Positions 52,189 through 61,522 are shown, numbered from the stretch's first letter. The stretch: DNA of 64,000 nucleotides from Pyrinomonadaceae bacterium MAG19_C2-C3 (GCA_024330265.1 JANDLT010000001.1:62001-126000), one strand, 5' to 3'. Translations and numbers: made by a program. Notes: generated by a model from the sequence alone, not told the origin.

Positions 52189-52536
52189 ATGGCTGAACTC
52201 AATATCAAAGAACGACAAGCCGACAGCGTGACGGTGCTTGACATGCAAGGGCGCATCACCATCGGCGAAGGCAGCGTCGCTTTACGCAATGCGATTCGCA
52301 AGCTTCTCGAAGAAGGCAAAAAGAACATTCTGTTGAATCTCGCGGGCGTCAGCTACGTTGATTCTTCCGGCATCGGTGAACTCGTTTCGAGCTTTACCTC
52401 CGTCAACAAAGAAGGCGGCAAACTCAAACTTCTCAAACTGACCCAGAAGATTCAAGACCTTCTCGCCATCACCAAACTCTTGACCGTCTTCGATACCTTT
52501 GAAGAAGAACAAGAAGCGATTGATAGTTATAAGTGA
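52189..52536 (+). CDS. STAS-domain anti-sigma factor antagonist (RsbV/SpoIIAA-like)
   Basis: This 115-residue single STAS domain has the phosphorylation-site segment NLAGVSYVDSSGIGEL (near residue 60; serine expected to be the target). AAGGAG stands 11 nt before the ATG. Unphosphorylated, it would sequester the RsbW-like kinase and release a sigma factor. The kinase gene is 260 nt upstream. The DUF2062 gene lies 100 nt downstream beyond a repeat. Confidence 0.9.
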   Translation: MAELNIKERQADSVTVLDMQGRITIGEGSVALRNAIRKLLEEGKKNILLNLAGVSYVDSSGIGELVSSFTSVNKEGGKLKLLKLTQKIQDLLAITKLLTVFDTFEEEQEAIDSYK

Positions 52537-52538
52537 AA

Positions 52539-52634
52539 CAGTAGGCAGATGGCAGTAGGCAGTAGGCAGAATAAGGCGCGCGTTCAATCTTCTCTGCCCA
52601 CTGCCTACTGCCCTCTGCCTACTGCCTACTGCTT
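52539..52634. repeat. GTAGGCA heptamer hairpin (family A)
   Basis: Units of GTAGGCA (52539-52570, with a GTAGGCAGATG variant) face TGCCTAC-type units (52593-52633). The right arm ends 3 nt before the DUF2062 start codon. This is the third copy of this family in the window. Confidence 0.82.
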
Positions 52635-52636
52635 CT

Positions 52637-53116
52637 ATGCTCTCCAAAACCTTACGCCGTTTGCTCTCCCTTGATGACCCACCGGAGCGAACGGCGTTAG
52701 CTTTTGCCGTCGGCGTATTCATCGCGTTCTCGCCATTTTTGGGCTTGCATACAATTATGGCGACGATTATTGCGTTCGCGTTTCGCTTCAATAAAGTTGC
52801 GATTTACACCGGAACTTTCATCAATAATCCGTTCCTCACACTCGTCCCGATTATCCTCGCCTCGTATGCCATCGGTGCTTTCTTGACCGGACAACCCATC
52901 GCTTTGCCGCCCGATAGTCTCGAACTATTGAAACATCCGCGCTTAACTTCCGGTGATTACCGTCACGCGCTGTGGATGAACGCGCGCTTGATACTCGTCC
53001 CGTTCGCCATCGGCGGCACGCTTCTTTCAATCGTCGCATCGCTGATTTCATACCCGTTAATGTTGCGTGTTTTGCGACGCAACCGAAGCGCGCCCGCAAG
53101 CGGCGAACAAGCATAA
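52637..53116 (+). CDS. DUF2062 membrane protein
   Basis: This 159-residue protein has three hydrophobic segments (about 23-50, 65-90, 120-145) and the DUF2062 motif region FSPFLGLHTIMAT and FNKVAIYTGTFINNPF (residues 31-65). It is an inner-membrane protein of unknown role; relatives often sit near lipopolysaccharide or glycosyltransferase genes. No ribosome-binding site is visible because the repeat abuts the start codon. Confidence 0.85.
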   Translation: MLSKTLRRLLSLDDPPERTALAFAVGVFIAFSPFLGLHTIMATIIAFAFRFNKVAIYTGTFINNPFLTLVPIILASYAIGAFLTGQPIALPPDSLELLKHPRLTSGDYRHALWMNARLILVPFAIGGTLLSIVASLISYPLMLRVLRRNRSAPASGEQA

Positions 53117-53223
53117 TCACGACTTGCCCCGTCACCCTTCGCGGCATCTAAAAATCACTCTCCACGCATCTTTATCTATACTTTGGGCTTTACATCTTCG
53201 CATTCACACATAAAATAATTCGC

Positions 53224-55221
53224 ATGAAATTAAATCGCTTCTATCTTCGCACGCTTGCGTTCGCCCTTATCACTTTGGCGTCAAATGCTTTCGCGCAAGT
53301 ACCGAATCGTCAACCAAACAATCAATCAACGCAAACAAATCAACCGCCGCGACAGTCATCATCCACGACGCCGAACGCGAAAGGTCAAACGTCGAATCAG
53401 GGCGTTTTAAGCTTCGATGATTACGGCGTTGAGCTTAAACCCGACGCGCGCTTAATCGTCGTCATGGCGGCACTCGACGCCGCCGGATTCAACCCGACGC
53501 CGAACACCACGCCTTCATTATTCCGCCAAGAAGTGCGCGCGGCGACCGCCAATCTCGACGATGCTTTGCGCCGTCGTCTCGCGGATTTCTTCCGCTTACA
53601 ACAGAGAAGTTCAGGACTTCCGGCACTCACCACCAACCGCGAAAACTTGTACGCCCGCCAAGCCGCGCCTTACGTTTCCCTCGCGTTCGCGCTCGGTGAC
53701 GCACCCGGCTTTGAAGCCCCCGCGCGCACCGATGATTTGCCCGCCGAAGTCCTCGACGTACTCGATTTCGCTCCGCTCGTTCAGGAGTTTTACAATCGTT
53801 CGGGCATCGCCGCACGCCTTCCCGACCTTATGCGCGCCGCCCAAACGCAAGCCGACGCGATGCGTCCCGCGATGGCGAACACGATTCTCACAGGCGTCGG
53901 TTATCTGAAGACCCGCCCGCAAACGACATTCGACGAACGCATCACCGTCACCGCGCCGCGTGCCGCACAAAATAAAAAATCCGACAAGAATCAGAAGCAA
54001 GCCTTCACCGTGCGCGAACGTGAACGCCGCTTCCGCGTTGTGCCTGACCCGCTCGGCGTGCCGAACACGATAAACTTTCGCATCATCGGTGACGACTACT
54101 TTGTCGCCCTCGCGCCCGGCGCGTCGCCCGCTTCGCCCGAAGTCCGCCGCGCTTACCTGCAATACATCATTGACCCGCTTGTGCTTCGCTTCAATCGTCA
54201 AATCGCCCTGCGCCGTCTCGACATCAAAACTCTGCTCGATGCCCTACTTCCGGCGGGAACACCAACCGCCGCGACCGTGACCACGACGACCGCAACCACA
54301 CCGACCGCGACGACTTCAGGAGCGACTTCCGCGACCGCTCTTTTTCCGGCGGTGACGCGCTCACTCATCGCCGCCGCCGATGCCCGCATCGAAGAAAACT
54401 TGCGCTTCAACGCCCTTCGTCAAGAAACCGATGTGCGTCTGAAACAGGTCACGACCGACGCCGGACGTGCAACCATCACGCAGGAAAACAACGAAGCCCG
54501 CCTCGCCATCGCCGACCGCACCGCACTCGCTTTGAGCGAAGCTTACGAGCGCGGCGCGGTCTTGAGTTTCTACTTTGCCGAACAACTACGCGGCATCGAA
54601 GAATCCGGCTTCGATGTCGCCAACTTCCTGCCCGACATGCTCGCGTCTTTCACAGTCCCGCGCGAACTCTCGCGCCTCGCCGAAGCCAAGCCCGCACGCG
54701 AACGTGCCGCCGTCGCCCTAGCCGTGCGCCGCCAGCCCACCGCCAACATCATCGAAGCGACGCCAAGCGCGGCAAGTCTTCGTAACGAACAACTCGCCGC
54801 GAGTCTCAAACAGATTCAAAATCTGCTTCAACTCAACAACTACACCCAAGCCGAACGCGAACTGCTCACCCTGCGCGACGAGTATCAAGGCGACCCGCGC
54901 ATTCTGTTCGCGCTCGGACAAGCCGCGAGTGCTTCCGCACGCGACGCGACGGATGAACGCATACGCGACGAACGCCTTAACCGCGCCCTCGCCCATTATC
55001 GTTTCAGCATCGAATCCGTCCGCACCGCGTCCGACCCCGAAAGCGGAACTAACCGCGCCCTGCTCTCACGCGCCTTCGTTTCAATCGCACGCATCCTTGA
55101 GTTTCAAGATAAACCGACGGAAGCCCGCCGCGCGTTCGACGAAGCGATAAAGATTGGCGAAGTCGAAGGCGGTGCTTATCGTGAGGCGGTTGAAGCCGCG
55201 CAGAACACCGCGAAGCCATAA
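53224..55221 (+). CDS. Exported TPR-like protein with low-complexity linkers
   Basis: This 665-residue protein has a signal peptide (1-24, LITLASNAFAQ) followed by an Asn/Gln/Ser-rich linker (25-58). A large alpha-helical central region follows, then a Thr-rich linker (about 345-372) and a C-terminal region with TPR-like helices (LNNYTQAERELLTLRDEYQG, ILFALGQAASASARDATDER, AHYRFSIESV). Probably periplasmic or surface-bound. Function is not recognised. It precedes, on the opposite strand, an MBL-fold hydrolase gene whose end is 21 nt away. Confidence 0.6.
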   Translation: MKLNRFYLRTLAFALITLASNAFAQVPNRQPNNQSTQTNQPPRQSSSTTPNAKGQTSNQGVLSFDDYGVELKPDARLIVVMAALDAAGFNPTPNTTPSLFRQEVRAATANLDDALRRRLADFFRLQQRSSGLPALTTNRENLYARQAAPYVSLAFALGDAPGFEAPARTDDLPAEVLDVLDFAPLVQEFYNRSGIAARLPDLMRAAQTQADAMRPAMANTILTGVGYLKTRPQTTFDERITVTAPRAAQNKKSDKNQKQAFTVRERERRFRVVPDPLGVPNTINFRIIGDDYFVALAPGASPASPEVRRAYLQYIIDPLVLRFNRQIALRRLDIKTLLDALLPAGTPTAATVTTTTATTPTATTSGATSATALFPAVTRSLIAAADARIEENLRFNALRQETDVRLKQVTTDAGRATITQENNEARLAIADRTALALSEAYERGAVLSFYFAEQLRGIEESGFDVANFLPDMLASFTVPRELSRLAEAKPARERAAVALAVRRQPTANIIEATPSAASLRNEQLAASLKQIQNLLQLNNYTQAERELLTLRDEYQGDPRILFALGQAASASARDATDERIRDERLNRALAHYRFSIESVRTASDPESGTNRALLSRAFVSIARILEFQDKPTEARRAFDEAIKIGEVEGGAYREAVEAAQNTAKP

Positions 55222-55242
55222 CACACCGGCTCATAAATTGAT

Positions 55243-56199
55243 TTAACGCGGGCGATAAAACTCAACATCGTTTTGCATCTCAATCGCCAATTTATTTTCG
55301 GTGACGAGTAAATCAAGGTGGGCGCAGGCTTCCGACAGGGCGAGGAAACGATGTATGCCGTGCGCGTTCGGAAAGACGGCGTGCGCGATGTCGGCGGCGG
55401 TCGAACCCGCGTTAGAAATTTTACTCAACATCACCGCACCGCGTTCGCGTATCAATCTTAGATAACGATTGAACAGTTCTTCGTAATCAGTTATCGCTTC
55501 GCCGTGACCGCTATAAATCAGCGTCGGCGCAAGGCTTCTGATGCGCGCGAGACTCACCAAGTATTCTTCGAGCGAACGAAAGCGGCGTGTCTTATCAACG
55601 GGGTCGGGCGAGAGAATCGGATTCGGCGTGATGCGCTTTAGCACGCAATCGCCCGCGATAATCGTGCGGTCGGATTCTCTCACCAGCGAACACGAACCCG
55701 GCGTGTGTCCCGGCGTGTGAATGACACGCAGACTGCCCGTCGCAAATTCAATCGAAGCATCATCAACGAGTTCATCACACGCGCCTTCATCGAGCGGGTC
55801 GGAATAGTTATCAACCGACGTGAAAAGTTTTTCGATGTTTGCGATTTCCTTCTCGCTCACGCCCGCGCGTTTGAGCAGCAAGCCGTGCGAATCACGGTCA
55901 AATCGTTTGGCGTGGTGTCCGGTTTCCCAAGCGTGAACAAGGACTTGCGCCCCGTGAGCTTCGCGCACAATCGTATCGGTCAAACCGAAGTGGTCTTCAT
56001 GCGTGTGCGTCAGGACGATGCGTTTGATGTCACTTACTTTACAACCCGCTTTGACGCGCAAACCTTCACGCAACGCGCCCAGTGATTCGGGCGTTTTCGC
56101 ACCCGTATCAATCAACGTCAAAGGCTCGTCCTTGATGAGATAAACATTAACGTCACCGACGGGGAACGGAGTCGGAAGTGGGATTTGGATGATGTTCAT
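55243..56199 (-). CDS. Metallo-beta-lactamase-fold hydrolase
   Basis: This 318-residue protein has the full MBL metal-site signature: VLTHTHEDHFGLTD (near residue 70), then HTPGHTPGSC (near 155), the aspartate in AGDCVLKR and a later SGHGEAI. A C-terminal helical domain (about 235-318) is present, like that of LACTB2-type proteins. The substrate may be an RNA or ester, and cannot be told from sequence. I chose ATG 56199 (MNIIQIPLP); the frame continues upstream through a repeat. It is followed by no same-strand gene on its 3' side. Confidence 0.85.
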   Translation of the reverse strand: MNIIQIPLPTPFPVGDVNVYLIKDEPLTLIDTGAKTPESLGALREGLRVKAGCKVSDIKRIVLTHTHEDHFGLTDTIVREAHGAQVLVHAWETGHHAKRFDRDSHGLLLKRAGVSEKEIANIEKLFTSVDNYSDPLDEGACDELVDDASIEFATGSLRVIHTPGHTPGSCSLVRESDRTIIAGDCVLKRITPNPILSPDPVDKTRRFRSLEEYLVSLARIRSLAPTLIYSGHGEAITDYEELFNRYLRLIRERGAVMLSKISNAGSTAADIAHAVFPNAHGIHRFLALSEACAHLDLLVTENKLAIEMQNDVEFYRPR

Positions 56200-56216
56200 T
56201 GTTGGTTTGGAACATT

Positions 56217-56306
56217 TAACCGCAGAGGCGCAGAGAGCGCAAAGGAGACGCAAAGATTATTTTCTCTGCGTCTCCTCTTTCTGTGTCCTTCGCGTCTCTG
56301 CGGTTA
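56217..56306. repeat. Inverted repeat (CGCAGAGGCGCAGAG type)
   Basis: Left arm (56217-56255, TTAACCGCAGAGGCGCAGAG...) pairs with the right arm (56263-56306, CTCTGCGTCTCC...CTCTGCGGTTAG). Short units with CGCAGAG/CGCAAAG repeats resemble the one at 52009. It separates the MBL gene and the acyl-CoA dehydrogenase. Confidence 0.75.
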
Positions 56307-56312
56307 GTGAAG

Positions 56313-58160
56313 CTAAACCGCGTACTTGTTCGCGCTAATCAATCCATCCGCGATGCGCTGTCTCATCGCCACCGTATTGACCGGAGTTTGCTTCGTGAAG
56401 CGTTTGAGTGCGGTGAGCATCGTTCGCAGTTCGTCGCCTTCGACAATCGCCGCGAGCGTGTTTTTCGCCGCAACGTCAATGCGCTGCATCGCGTCATTGA
56501 TAAAGACTTGCACGATTGAAGCATAGCGTTCCGACTTCGCTTCCCCGTTTGCGGCAATCATCTTTTGCGCGCGTAAGAGTCCCGATTCCATTGCGTAGAT
56601 TTCGATGATGATGTCCGCTGCACCCATCAAAACTTCTTGCTGTTCGGCAAGCTTCGCCATGTACTTTTGCGCCGCCGTTCCCAACACCATCAACGCGACT
56701 TTCTTCGCGTTCGCCACCATCTTCGCTTCCGTTGCCAATGGCGAATCGTCTTCATCGAACGTCGGCATCGAAGGCGACAACAATTCACCCATCAAGTTTT
56801 GCGCGGCGGGCATAAGTGCAAGCTGACCCTTCATCGCACGCTTCATCAGCGTACCGGGAATCAGCATACGGTTGATTTCATTCGTGCCTTCGTAAATCCG
56901 GTTGATGCGCGAATCTCTGTACGCGCGCTCCGCCGGGTAGTCCGCGACGTAGCCGTAGCCGCCGTAAATCTGCACCATCTCATCGGAAACGTAATCAGCC
57001 GATTCGGAGAGTGCGACTTTTATAATCGAACATTCCGTCGCGTATTCTTCAATCGCGCGCAGTTTCGCTTTGCTGCTTTCAGGGCTGCCGTCGGCTTCAC
57101 TTCCGCCGCCCGCCGCAATCGCGCTCTCGATTAAACCAACGGTGCGATACGTCATGCTCTCGCCAATCCAAGTCTTAATCGCCATCTCCGCCAGCTTGTG
57201 TTTAATCGCACCGAAAGACGAGATTGACTTGCCGAACTGCTTGCGCTCATTCGCGTACCTCACCGATTCAGTGATGCACAGCTTCATTCCGCCGACGCAC
57301 GACGCGCCGAGTTTGAAGCGTCCGATGTTCAAAATGTTGAAGGCGATTTTCGCTCCGTCACCGACTTTACCCAAGACATTTTCAACCGGAGTTTTTACGT
57401 CATTCAGAATCAAAGGGCGCGTCGAAGAACCTTTAATACCAAGCTTGTGTTCCTCGTTTCCGGTGGTCAAACCTTCAGCGGTGGCTTCGACGATGAAGCC
57501 GGAAAACTTTTCACGCTCGCCGTCAACCTTCGCAAACACGATGAACGTATCGGCGAATCCGGCGTTTGAAATCCACATCTTCTCGCCGTTTAAGATGTAA
57601 TGCGTACCGTCTTCAGATAAGCGCGCCGATGCTTTTGCGCCCAGTGCATCCGAACCCGAACCGGCTTCAGACAACGCATACGCCCCGCAGAACTCGCCGC
57701 TCGCCAGCTTTGGCAAATACTTCGCTTTTGCCGCGTCCGTGCCGAAATAGATAATCGGCAGCGTCCCTATGCCGACGTTTGCGCCGAACGTCGTCCCGAA
57801 ACTCGCGCCCCGTCCCATCTCCTCCGCGATGATAACGCCCGTCGTTTGGTCTAAGCCCAGACCACCGTATTCTTCCGGCACGCCCGCCCCGATTAAGCCC
57901 AATTCGGCGGCTTGGTTAATGAGTTCGCGCGACACGTTCCACTTGTGGGCTTCGAGTTCGTCAATGCGTGCGCGAACATCGGTTTCGACAAACTGACGTG
58001 CGGTGTCGGCAATCATCCGTTGTTCTTCGGTGAAATCTTCGGGCGCGAAAGTGTTCTCCGCCTTCGTTTCATCAATTAAAAAACTTCCACCCGCGACGAT
58101 TGAAGGCTTATCGCCTCGCGGTTGAGTCGCATTCGCTTCCTGTTCAATAGCGGCTGACAT
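56313..58160 (-). CDS. Long-form acyl-CoA dehydrogenase (VLCAD/FadE-like)
   Basis: This 615-residue flavoenzyme catalyses the first oxidation step of beta-oxidation. The core has an ACAD layout (residues about 45-420): EEYGGLGLD, YALSEAGSGSDALGAKA, EKMWISNAGFAD, then RYANERKQFGKSI, the YGGYGYVADYPAERAYRD segment, and EGTNEINRMLIPGTL. The base Glu is expected in this last region. An extra C-terminal part of about 180 residues resembles the VLCAD-type extension. I chose ATG 58160. Neighbouring thioesterase, thiolase and hydratase/dehydrogenase suggest an oxidation block. Confidence 0.92.
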   Translation of the reverse strand: MSAAIEQEANATQPRGDKPSIVAGGSFLIDETKAENTFAPEDFTEEQRMIADTARQFVETDVRARIDELEAHKWNVSRELINQAAELGLIGAGVPEEYGGLGLDQTTGVIIAEEMGRGASFGTTFGANVGIGTLPIIYFGTDAAKAKYLPKLASGEFCGAYALSEAGSGSDALGAKASARLSEDGTHYILNGEKMWISNAGFADTFIVFAKVDGEREKFSGFIVEATAEGLTTGNEEHKLGIKGSSTRPLILNDVKTPVENVLGKVGDGAKIAFNILNIGRFKLGASCVGGMKLCITESVRYANERKQFGKSISSFGAIKHKLAEMAIKTWIGESMTYRTVGLIESAIAAGGGSEADGSPESSKAKLRAIEEYATECSIIKVALSESADYVSDEMVQIYGGYGYVADYPAERAYRDSRINRIYEGTNEINRMLIPGTLMKRAMKGQLALMPAAQNLMGELLSPSMPTFDEDDSPLATEAKMVANAKKVALMVLGTAAQKYMAKLAEQQEVLMGAADIIIEIYAMESGLLRAQKMIAANGEAKSERYASIVQVFINDAMQRIDVAAKNTLAAIVEGDELRTMLTALKRFTKQTPVNTVAMRQRIADGLISANKYAV

Positions 58161-58261
58161 TCCGGTGTTACTTCCTTTCAAGTTATAGCTGAATTAAAAA
58201 TGCCTGTGCGTCAGGCAAAAAATGTGAGAGAAACCAAGCGAGTAAAATCAAGCAACGTCCG

Positions 58262-58708
58262 TCACGCTTCATCACGTTTAACCGTCGCTTCCAAATCTTC
58301 AATCGCCTTTCTCACCGCATCCGTCAAAGGGGTTTTGCGACTTTCGTGATAATCGTAATTGACAATCACACCTTCACCATACGCCGCGATTTTCGCGTGC
58401 GCGTGACTGACTACCCGATGCTCAAACACATAACGGTCACTCTCGATTTCGCGCACGCGCACGCCGACGGAAACGGTGTCGGGATACTTGAGTGACAACT
58501 TAAATCGGCAATTTATCGAAGCCAGAATAGGTCCCGCCCCCGTCTCTTTCGCCAAATCGAACAACCGCAACCGCTCGAAATAAGCTGACCGCGCGGTTTC
58601 AAAATAACGAAAATAGACGGCGTTATTGACATGACCAAAAGCATCCATTTCGCCCCACGCGACGGGGATTTCAACGACGATAGGAAAGCCGTGCAGAAGT
58701 TCTTTCAT
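58262..58708 (-). CDS. Acyl-CoA thioesterase (4HBT/YbgC hot-dog)
   Basis: This 148-residue single hot-dog domain has the catalytic signature WGEMDAFGHVNNAVYFRYFE (residues 18-37; D22 is the usual nucleophile) and typical VSVGVRVREIES. It would release CoA from acyl-CoA. The ATG at 58708 overlaps the trpF stop codon by 1 nt; a TTG three bases upstream is less likely. The genes are probably co-transcribed. Substrate unknown. Confidence 0.88.
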   Translation of the reverse strand: MKELLHGFPIVVEIPVAWGEMDAFGHVNNAVYFRYFETARSAYFERLRLFDLAKETGAGPILASINCRFKLSLKYPDTVSVGVRVREIESDRYVFEHRVVSHAHAKIAAYGEGVIVNYDYHESRKTPLTDAVRKAIEDLEATVKRDEA

Positions 58709-59361
58709 CAAGTCTTATTTACCTGTTCAAAAAAGGCGGCAAGCTTGCGTTCGTCCAACTTGCCGTTGGTTCGCACACCGCTACAAATATCCAGCCCGAA
58801 CGGTTGCACACATTCAATTGCTTCACGCACATTTTCCGGCTTTAACCCGCCCGCCAAGAACACGGGCTTATTAACCTGCCCGACGACTTTGCGGCTAATC
58901 GTCCAGTCATGCGTCCGACCTGTGCCGCCCAATTCCTTAACCGCGAGTCTTTGATTACCGGAATCAAGCAGAATCGCATCAACATCGGGCGCAATCTTCA
59001 ACGCTTCATCAATCGAAGATTCATCTTGAACGTGAACGACTTGCACCAGCGCGATGCCCGGCAAAGCATCTCTTAAATCCTGATAAGTTCCGTGCGTCAA
59101 AGCATCAACAATTTGCAAAGTGTTCGCGCGCACAAAGCCTTGATGCTCAATAATGCCTACCGAAGTTTGCCTACTCGTCAGCAAAAACGAAGCGACGGCG
59201 GGCGGCGTGTGCGCAACAATCTCACGCGCCGAGTCATCGGAAATAACGCCGGGACCCGAAGGCATCACAGACACCAAACCCAAAGCCGAAGCCCCGTAAT
59301 TCACGGCTAAAGCGGCTTCCCCAAGACTACTGATACAACAGATTTTTACACGCGGTTTCAC
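58708..59361 (-). CDS. trpF: Phosphoribosylanthranilate isomerase
   Basis: This 217-residue (beta/alpha)8 enzyme performs the third specific step of tryptophan synthesis. The catalytic cysteine lies in KICCISS (residues 6-12), the acid in AILLDSG (near 125), and the phosphate-binding end FLAGGLKPENVREA and DICSGVRTNGKLDE are typical. At 217 residues the size is normal. No other trp genes are in the window, so the pathway is dispersed. Directly followed by a thioesterase gene, with which it is translationally coupled. Confidence 0.9.
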   Translation of the reverse strand: MKPRVKICCISSLGEAALAVNYGASALGLVSVMPSGPGVISDDSAREIVAHTPPAVASFLLTSRQTSVGIIEHQGFVRANTLQIVDALTHGTYQDLRDALPGIALVQVVHVQDESSIDEALKIAPDVDAILLDSGNQRLAVKELGGTGRTHDWTISRKVVGQVNKPVFLAGGLKPENVREAIECVQPFGLDICSGVRTNGKLDERKLAAFFEQVNKT

Positions 59362-59416
59362 AACTTAATACTTTGATGAAGGTCAATCATTTAACCTGTC
59401 GTCAACGGCGAAACCT

Positions 59417-60598
59417 TCAATCCATCAACTCGAAAATCCCCGCCGCCCCCATCCCGCCGCCGACACACATCGTCACCATGCCGTAACGTGCGCTGCGCCG
59501 TCGCATCTCGCCCAAAATCGTCGCCGTCAACTTCGCGCCCGTGCATCCCAAAGGATGACCGAGAGCGATTGCACCGCCGTTGACGTTGACTTTGCTCATA
59601 TCAAGTCCGAGCGATTTGATAACGGATAAGGCTTGCGCGGCGAACGCTTCGTTGAGTTCAATCACGCCGATGTCGTCTAAGGTCAAGCCCGCCATCTTCA
59701 ACGCTTTCGGTATCGCGTGAACGGGACCTATACCCATTTCTTCCGGCAAGCATCCGGCGGTTGCATACGCGACGAAACGCGCGAGAGGCTTCGCACCAAT
59801 CTCTTTCGCTTTCTCCGCTGACATGATGACGACCGCCGCCGCCCCGTCCGACATCTGCGACGAATTGCCCGCCGTGACCGTCCCCTTGAGGTTGAACGCG
59901 GGCTTGAGTTTCGCCAAACCTTCTTCGCTTGAATCGCGCCGCACGCCTTCATCACGCTTAAATTCGATTTCCTTTGAAGCCCGCTTGCCTTTGCCGTCTA
60001 TCTCGTCAACGCGAACCTGCAAAGGCACAATCTCGTCATCGAACTTGCCCGCGTCCTGCGCCGCCGCCGCCCGCCTGTGCGACTCCAAAGCGAACGCATC
60101 TTGTGCTTCGCGCGTAATGTCATACTTGTTCGCAAGATTCTCGGCGGTCAAACCCATGTTCAAATAAAAATCCGGGTACTCCGCGACAAGCGTGGGATTC
60201 GGACGAATAACATTGCCGCCCATCGGAACTAAAGACATCGTTTCCAATCCGCCCGCGACGATAACTTCCGCCCCGCCCGTGCGAATTGTATCGGCAGCTT
60301 GCGCGATGGATTGCAAACCCGACGAGCAGAAACGATTTATTGTCATCGCGCTCACATTCGTCGGCAGCCCCGCGCGCACGGCGGCAGAACGCGCGACGTT
60401 ATTACCCTGTTCCGCTTCCGGCATCGCGCACCCCATAATCACATCTTCGATTTCCGCCGCATCCAAACCCTCCACTCTCCGCACGGCTTCCTTAATCGCC
60501 GCCGCCCCCATCTCATCGGGTCGCATCGTTCTTAATGTGCCTTTCGGTGCTTTTCCAACTGCCGTTCGCACGGCTGAAACTATAACTGCTTCTTTCAT
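59417..60598 (-). CDS. fadA: Acetyl-CoA C-acyltransferase (thiolase)
   Basis: This 393-residue thiolase cleaves 3-ketoacyl-CoA with CoA at the end of a beta-oxidation round (or condenses acetyl-CoA). The nucleophilic cysteine is in [10 protein letters not shown] (near residue 90), the histidine in [18 protein letters not shown] (near 345) and the second cysteine in [10 protein letters not shown] (near 377). Cytosolic and tetrameric by family. It sits 18 nt upstream of no gene, with hic genes 24 nt in front on the same strand, and FadN-like gene further up. Confidence 0.94.
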   Translation of the reverse strand: MKEAVIVSAVRTAVGKAPKGTLRTMRPDEMGAAAIKEAVRRVEGLDAAEIEDVIMGCAMPEAEQGNNVARSAAVRAGLPTNVSAMTINRFCSSGLQSIAQAADTIRTGGAEVIVAGGLETMSLVPMGGNVIRPNPTLVAEYPDFYLNMGLTAENLANKYDITREAQDAFALESHRRAAAAQDAGKFDDEIVPLQVRVDEIDGKGKRASKEIEFKRDEGVRRDSSEEGLAKLKPAFNLKGTVTAGNSSQMSDGAAAVVIMSAEKAKEIGAKPLARFVAYATAGCLPEEMGIGPVHAIPKALKMAGLTLDDIGVIELNEAFAAQALSVIKSLGLDMSKVNVNGGAIALGHPLGCTGAKLTATILGEMRRRSARYGMVTMCVGGGMGAAGIFELMD

Positions 60599-60621
60599 TT
60601 TGTTTGCTCCGTTAAATCTTT

Positions 60622-60837
60622 CTATAAATCTTCCGGCTTTAATCCGGTGTGTTTGGCGATGCGTGACAGCATCTTTGAACCAATCTCGTCTTTGTCGTGA
60701 AAAGCGAAAACATAATCGGCATAACCTTCACGCGACAAAACCTTGTGCGACGAACCCGACTCGCGCTTGATGCTCCAGCCCGCGCGAAGCAACGCCGCCA
60801 GTACGCGCTTAGACTTAGTTGACTCCCATTTGCTCAT
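60622..60837 (-). CDS. hicA: HicA-type toxin (second unit)
   Basis: This 71-residue protein has the HicA dsRNA-binding-like layout: [26 protein letters not shown], with the catalytic histidine expected in GSSHKV, and a C-terminal [14 protein letters not shown]-like segment. HicA toxins are ribonucleases neutralised by HicB. It overlaps the hicB gene upstream by 4 nt (ATGA). Its stop is 24 nt before the thiolase start codon. It is the last gene of a four-gene Hic array. Confidence 0.85.
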   Translation of the reverse strand: MSKWESTKSKRVLAALLRAGWSIKRESGSSHKVLSREGYADYVFAFHDKDEIGSKMLSRIAKHTGLKPEDL

Positions 60838-61040
60838 GCGGCGGCGAATTGAATGTTGACCAACTCACGCGCCGCTTCGCCATGCTCCAAACGGTCGGCG
60901 ATGACGCGCAAGGCTAGTGCTTGTGCTTTGGCGATGGCTTCCTGTTCATCTTGCCCGTAAGCCAAAACACCGGGCAACTCCAAAACTTCCGCGAGCCAAC
61001 GCCCATCTGTTTCTTGTTCGTATTCGATTGTGTACTTCAT
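60834..61040 (-). CDS. hicB: HicB-type antitoxin (second unit)
   Basis: This 68-residue protein has the HicB partial RNase H-like pattern: YTIEYEQETDGRWLAEVLELPGVLAYG, then a helix with EAIAKAQALALRVIADR. No DNA-binding C-terminal domain is seen, as in short HicB proteins. ATG 61040 overlaps the preceding hicA stop by 1 nt. A longer in-frame extension to 61268 only mirrors the hicA gene in another frame. It would neutralise the HicA at 60622. Confidence 0.87.
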   Translation of the reverse strand: MKYTIEYEQETDGRWLAEVLELPGVLAYGQDEQEAIAKAQALALRVIADRLEHGEAARELVNIQFAAA

Positions 61041-61252
61041 CACGCTTTCTTGAACGCTTCCCAATCCAAGTCGAGTTGACGAACGATGTGGCGCACCGTT
61101 CCCATCTTCAAATCTTTGCTTCCCCAATCGGGAACAGGCGCAACGTGGTTGTTCGTCGGATTGTGCCACTTGCGATGCGAACCGCCGCCACGTCGCGGAA
61201 TCTCGACGCATCCGAGTTGTTTTAACTTTGCGGCAACGTCGCCGTACTTCAC
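61040..61252 (-). CDS. hicA: HicA-type toxin (first unit)
   Basis: This 70-residue HicA has the classical GGGSHRKWHNP segment with catalytic histidine (near residue 25) and the C-terminal KMGTVRHIVRQLDL. It starts with GTG overlapping the preceding hicB stop (GTGA, 4 nt). It differs clearly from the HicA of the second unit, so the array is not a simple recent duplication. Confidence 0.88.
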   Translation of the reverse strand: MKYGDVAAKLKQLGCVEIPRRGGGSHRKWHNPTNNHVAPVPDWGSKDLKMGTVRHIVRQLDLDWEAFKKA

Positions 61253-61509
61253 GCCGCCTCCACTTCAATCAGTGTTTCCGTCCACAAAATCGCGTTCGGA
61301 TTTATTGATTGCAACACCGACGGCAAAGGCTGTTTCGTGTCTTCGTACAATTCAATCAAAGCCGCCAAAGCATCCGCCACATTCGGTGTTACTTCATCAA
61401 GCGTATCGGCTTCCGTCACGAAATCGGGCAGCAACGGACAAGTCACGGTGTAGCCGCCTTCAGGCTGCGGTTCTAACACAAGCGGAAGTTTGTAAAGGCT
61501 TCGTTGCAT
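61249..61509 (-). CDS. hicB: HicB-type antitoxin (first unit)
   Basis: This 86-residue HicB has the typical YTVTCPLLPDFVTEADTLDEV signature, a helix with ADALAALIELYEDTK, and an Ile/Leu-rich end. AAGGTATG-type purine-rich sequence lies near the ATG (GAGAAGCAAGGT upstream is a good ribosome-binding site). It starts the four-gene array. The next gene upstream is an unrecognised 96-residue protein. Confidence 0.9.
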   Translation of the reverse strand: MQRSLYKLPLVLEPQPEGGYTVTCPLLPDFVTEADTLDEVTPNVADALAALIELYEDTKQPLPSVLQSINPNAILWTETLIEVEAA

Positions 61510-61522
61510 ACCTTGCTTCTCC

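Noticed and set aside
61041-61268. N-terminal extension of the second HicB
   Set aside because: The added residues mirror the upstream HicA gene; the HicB family start is at 61040.
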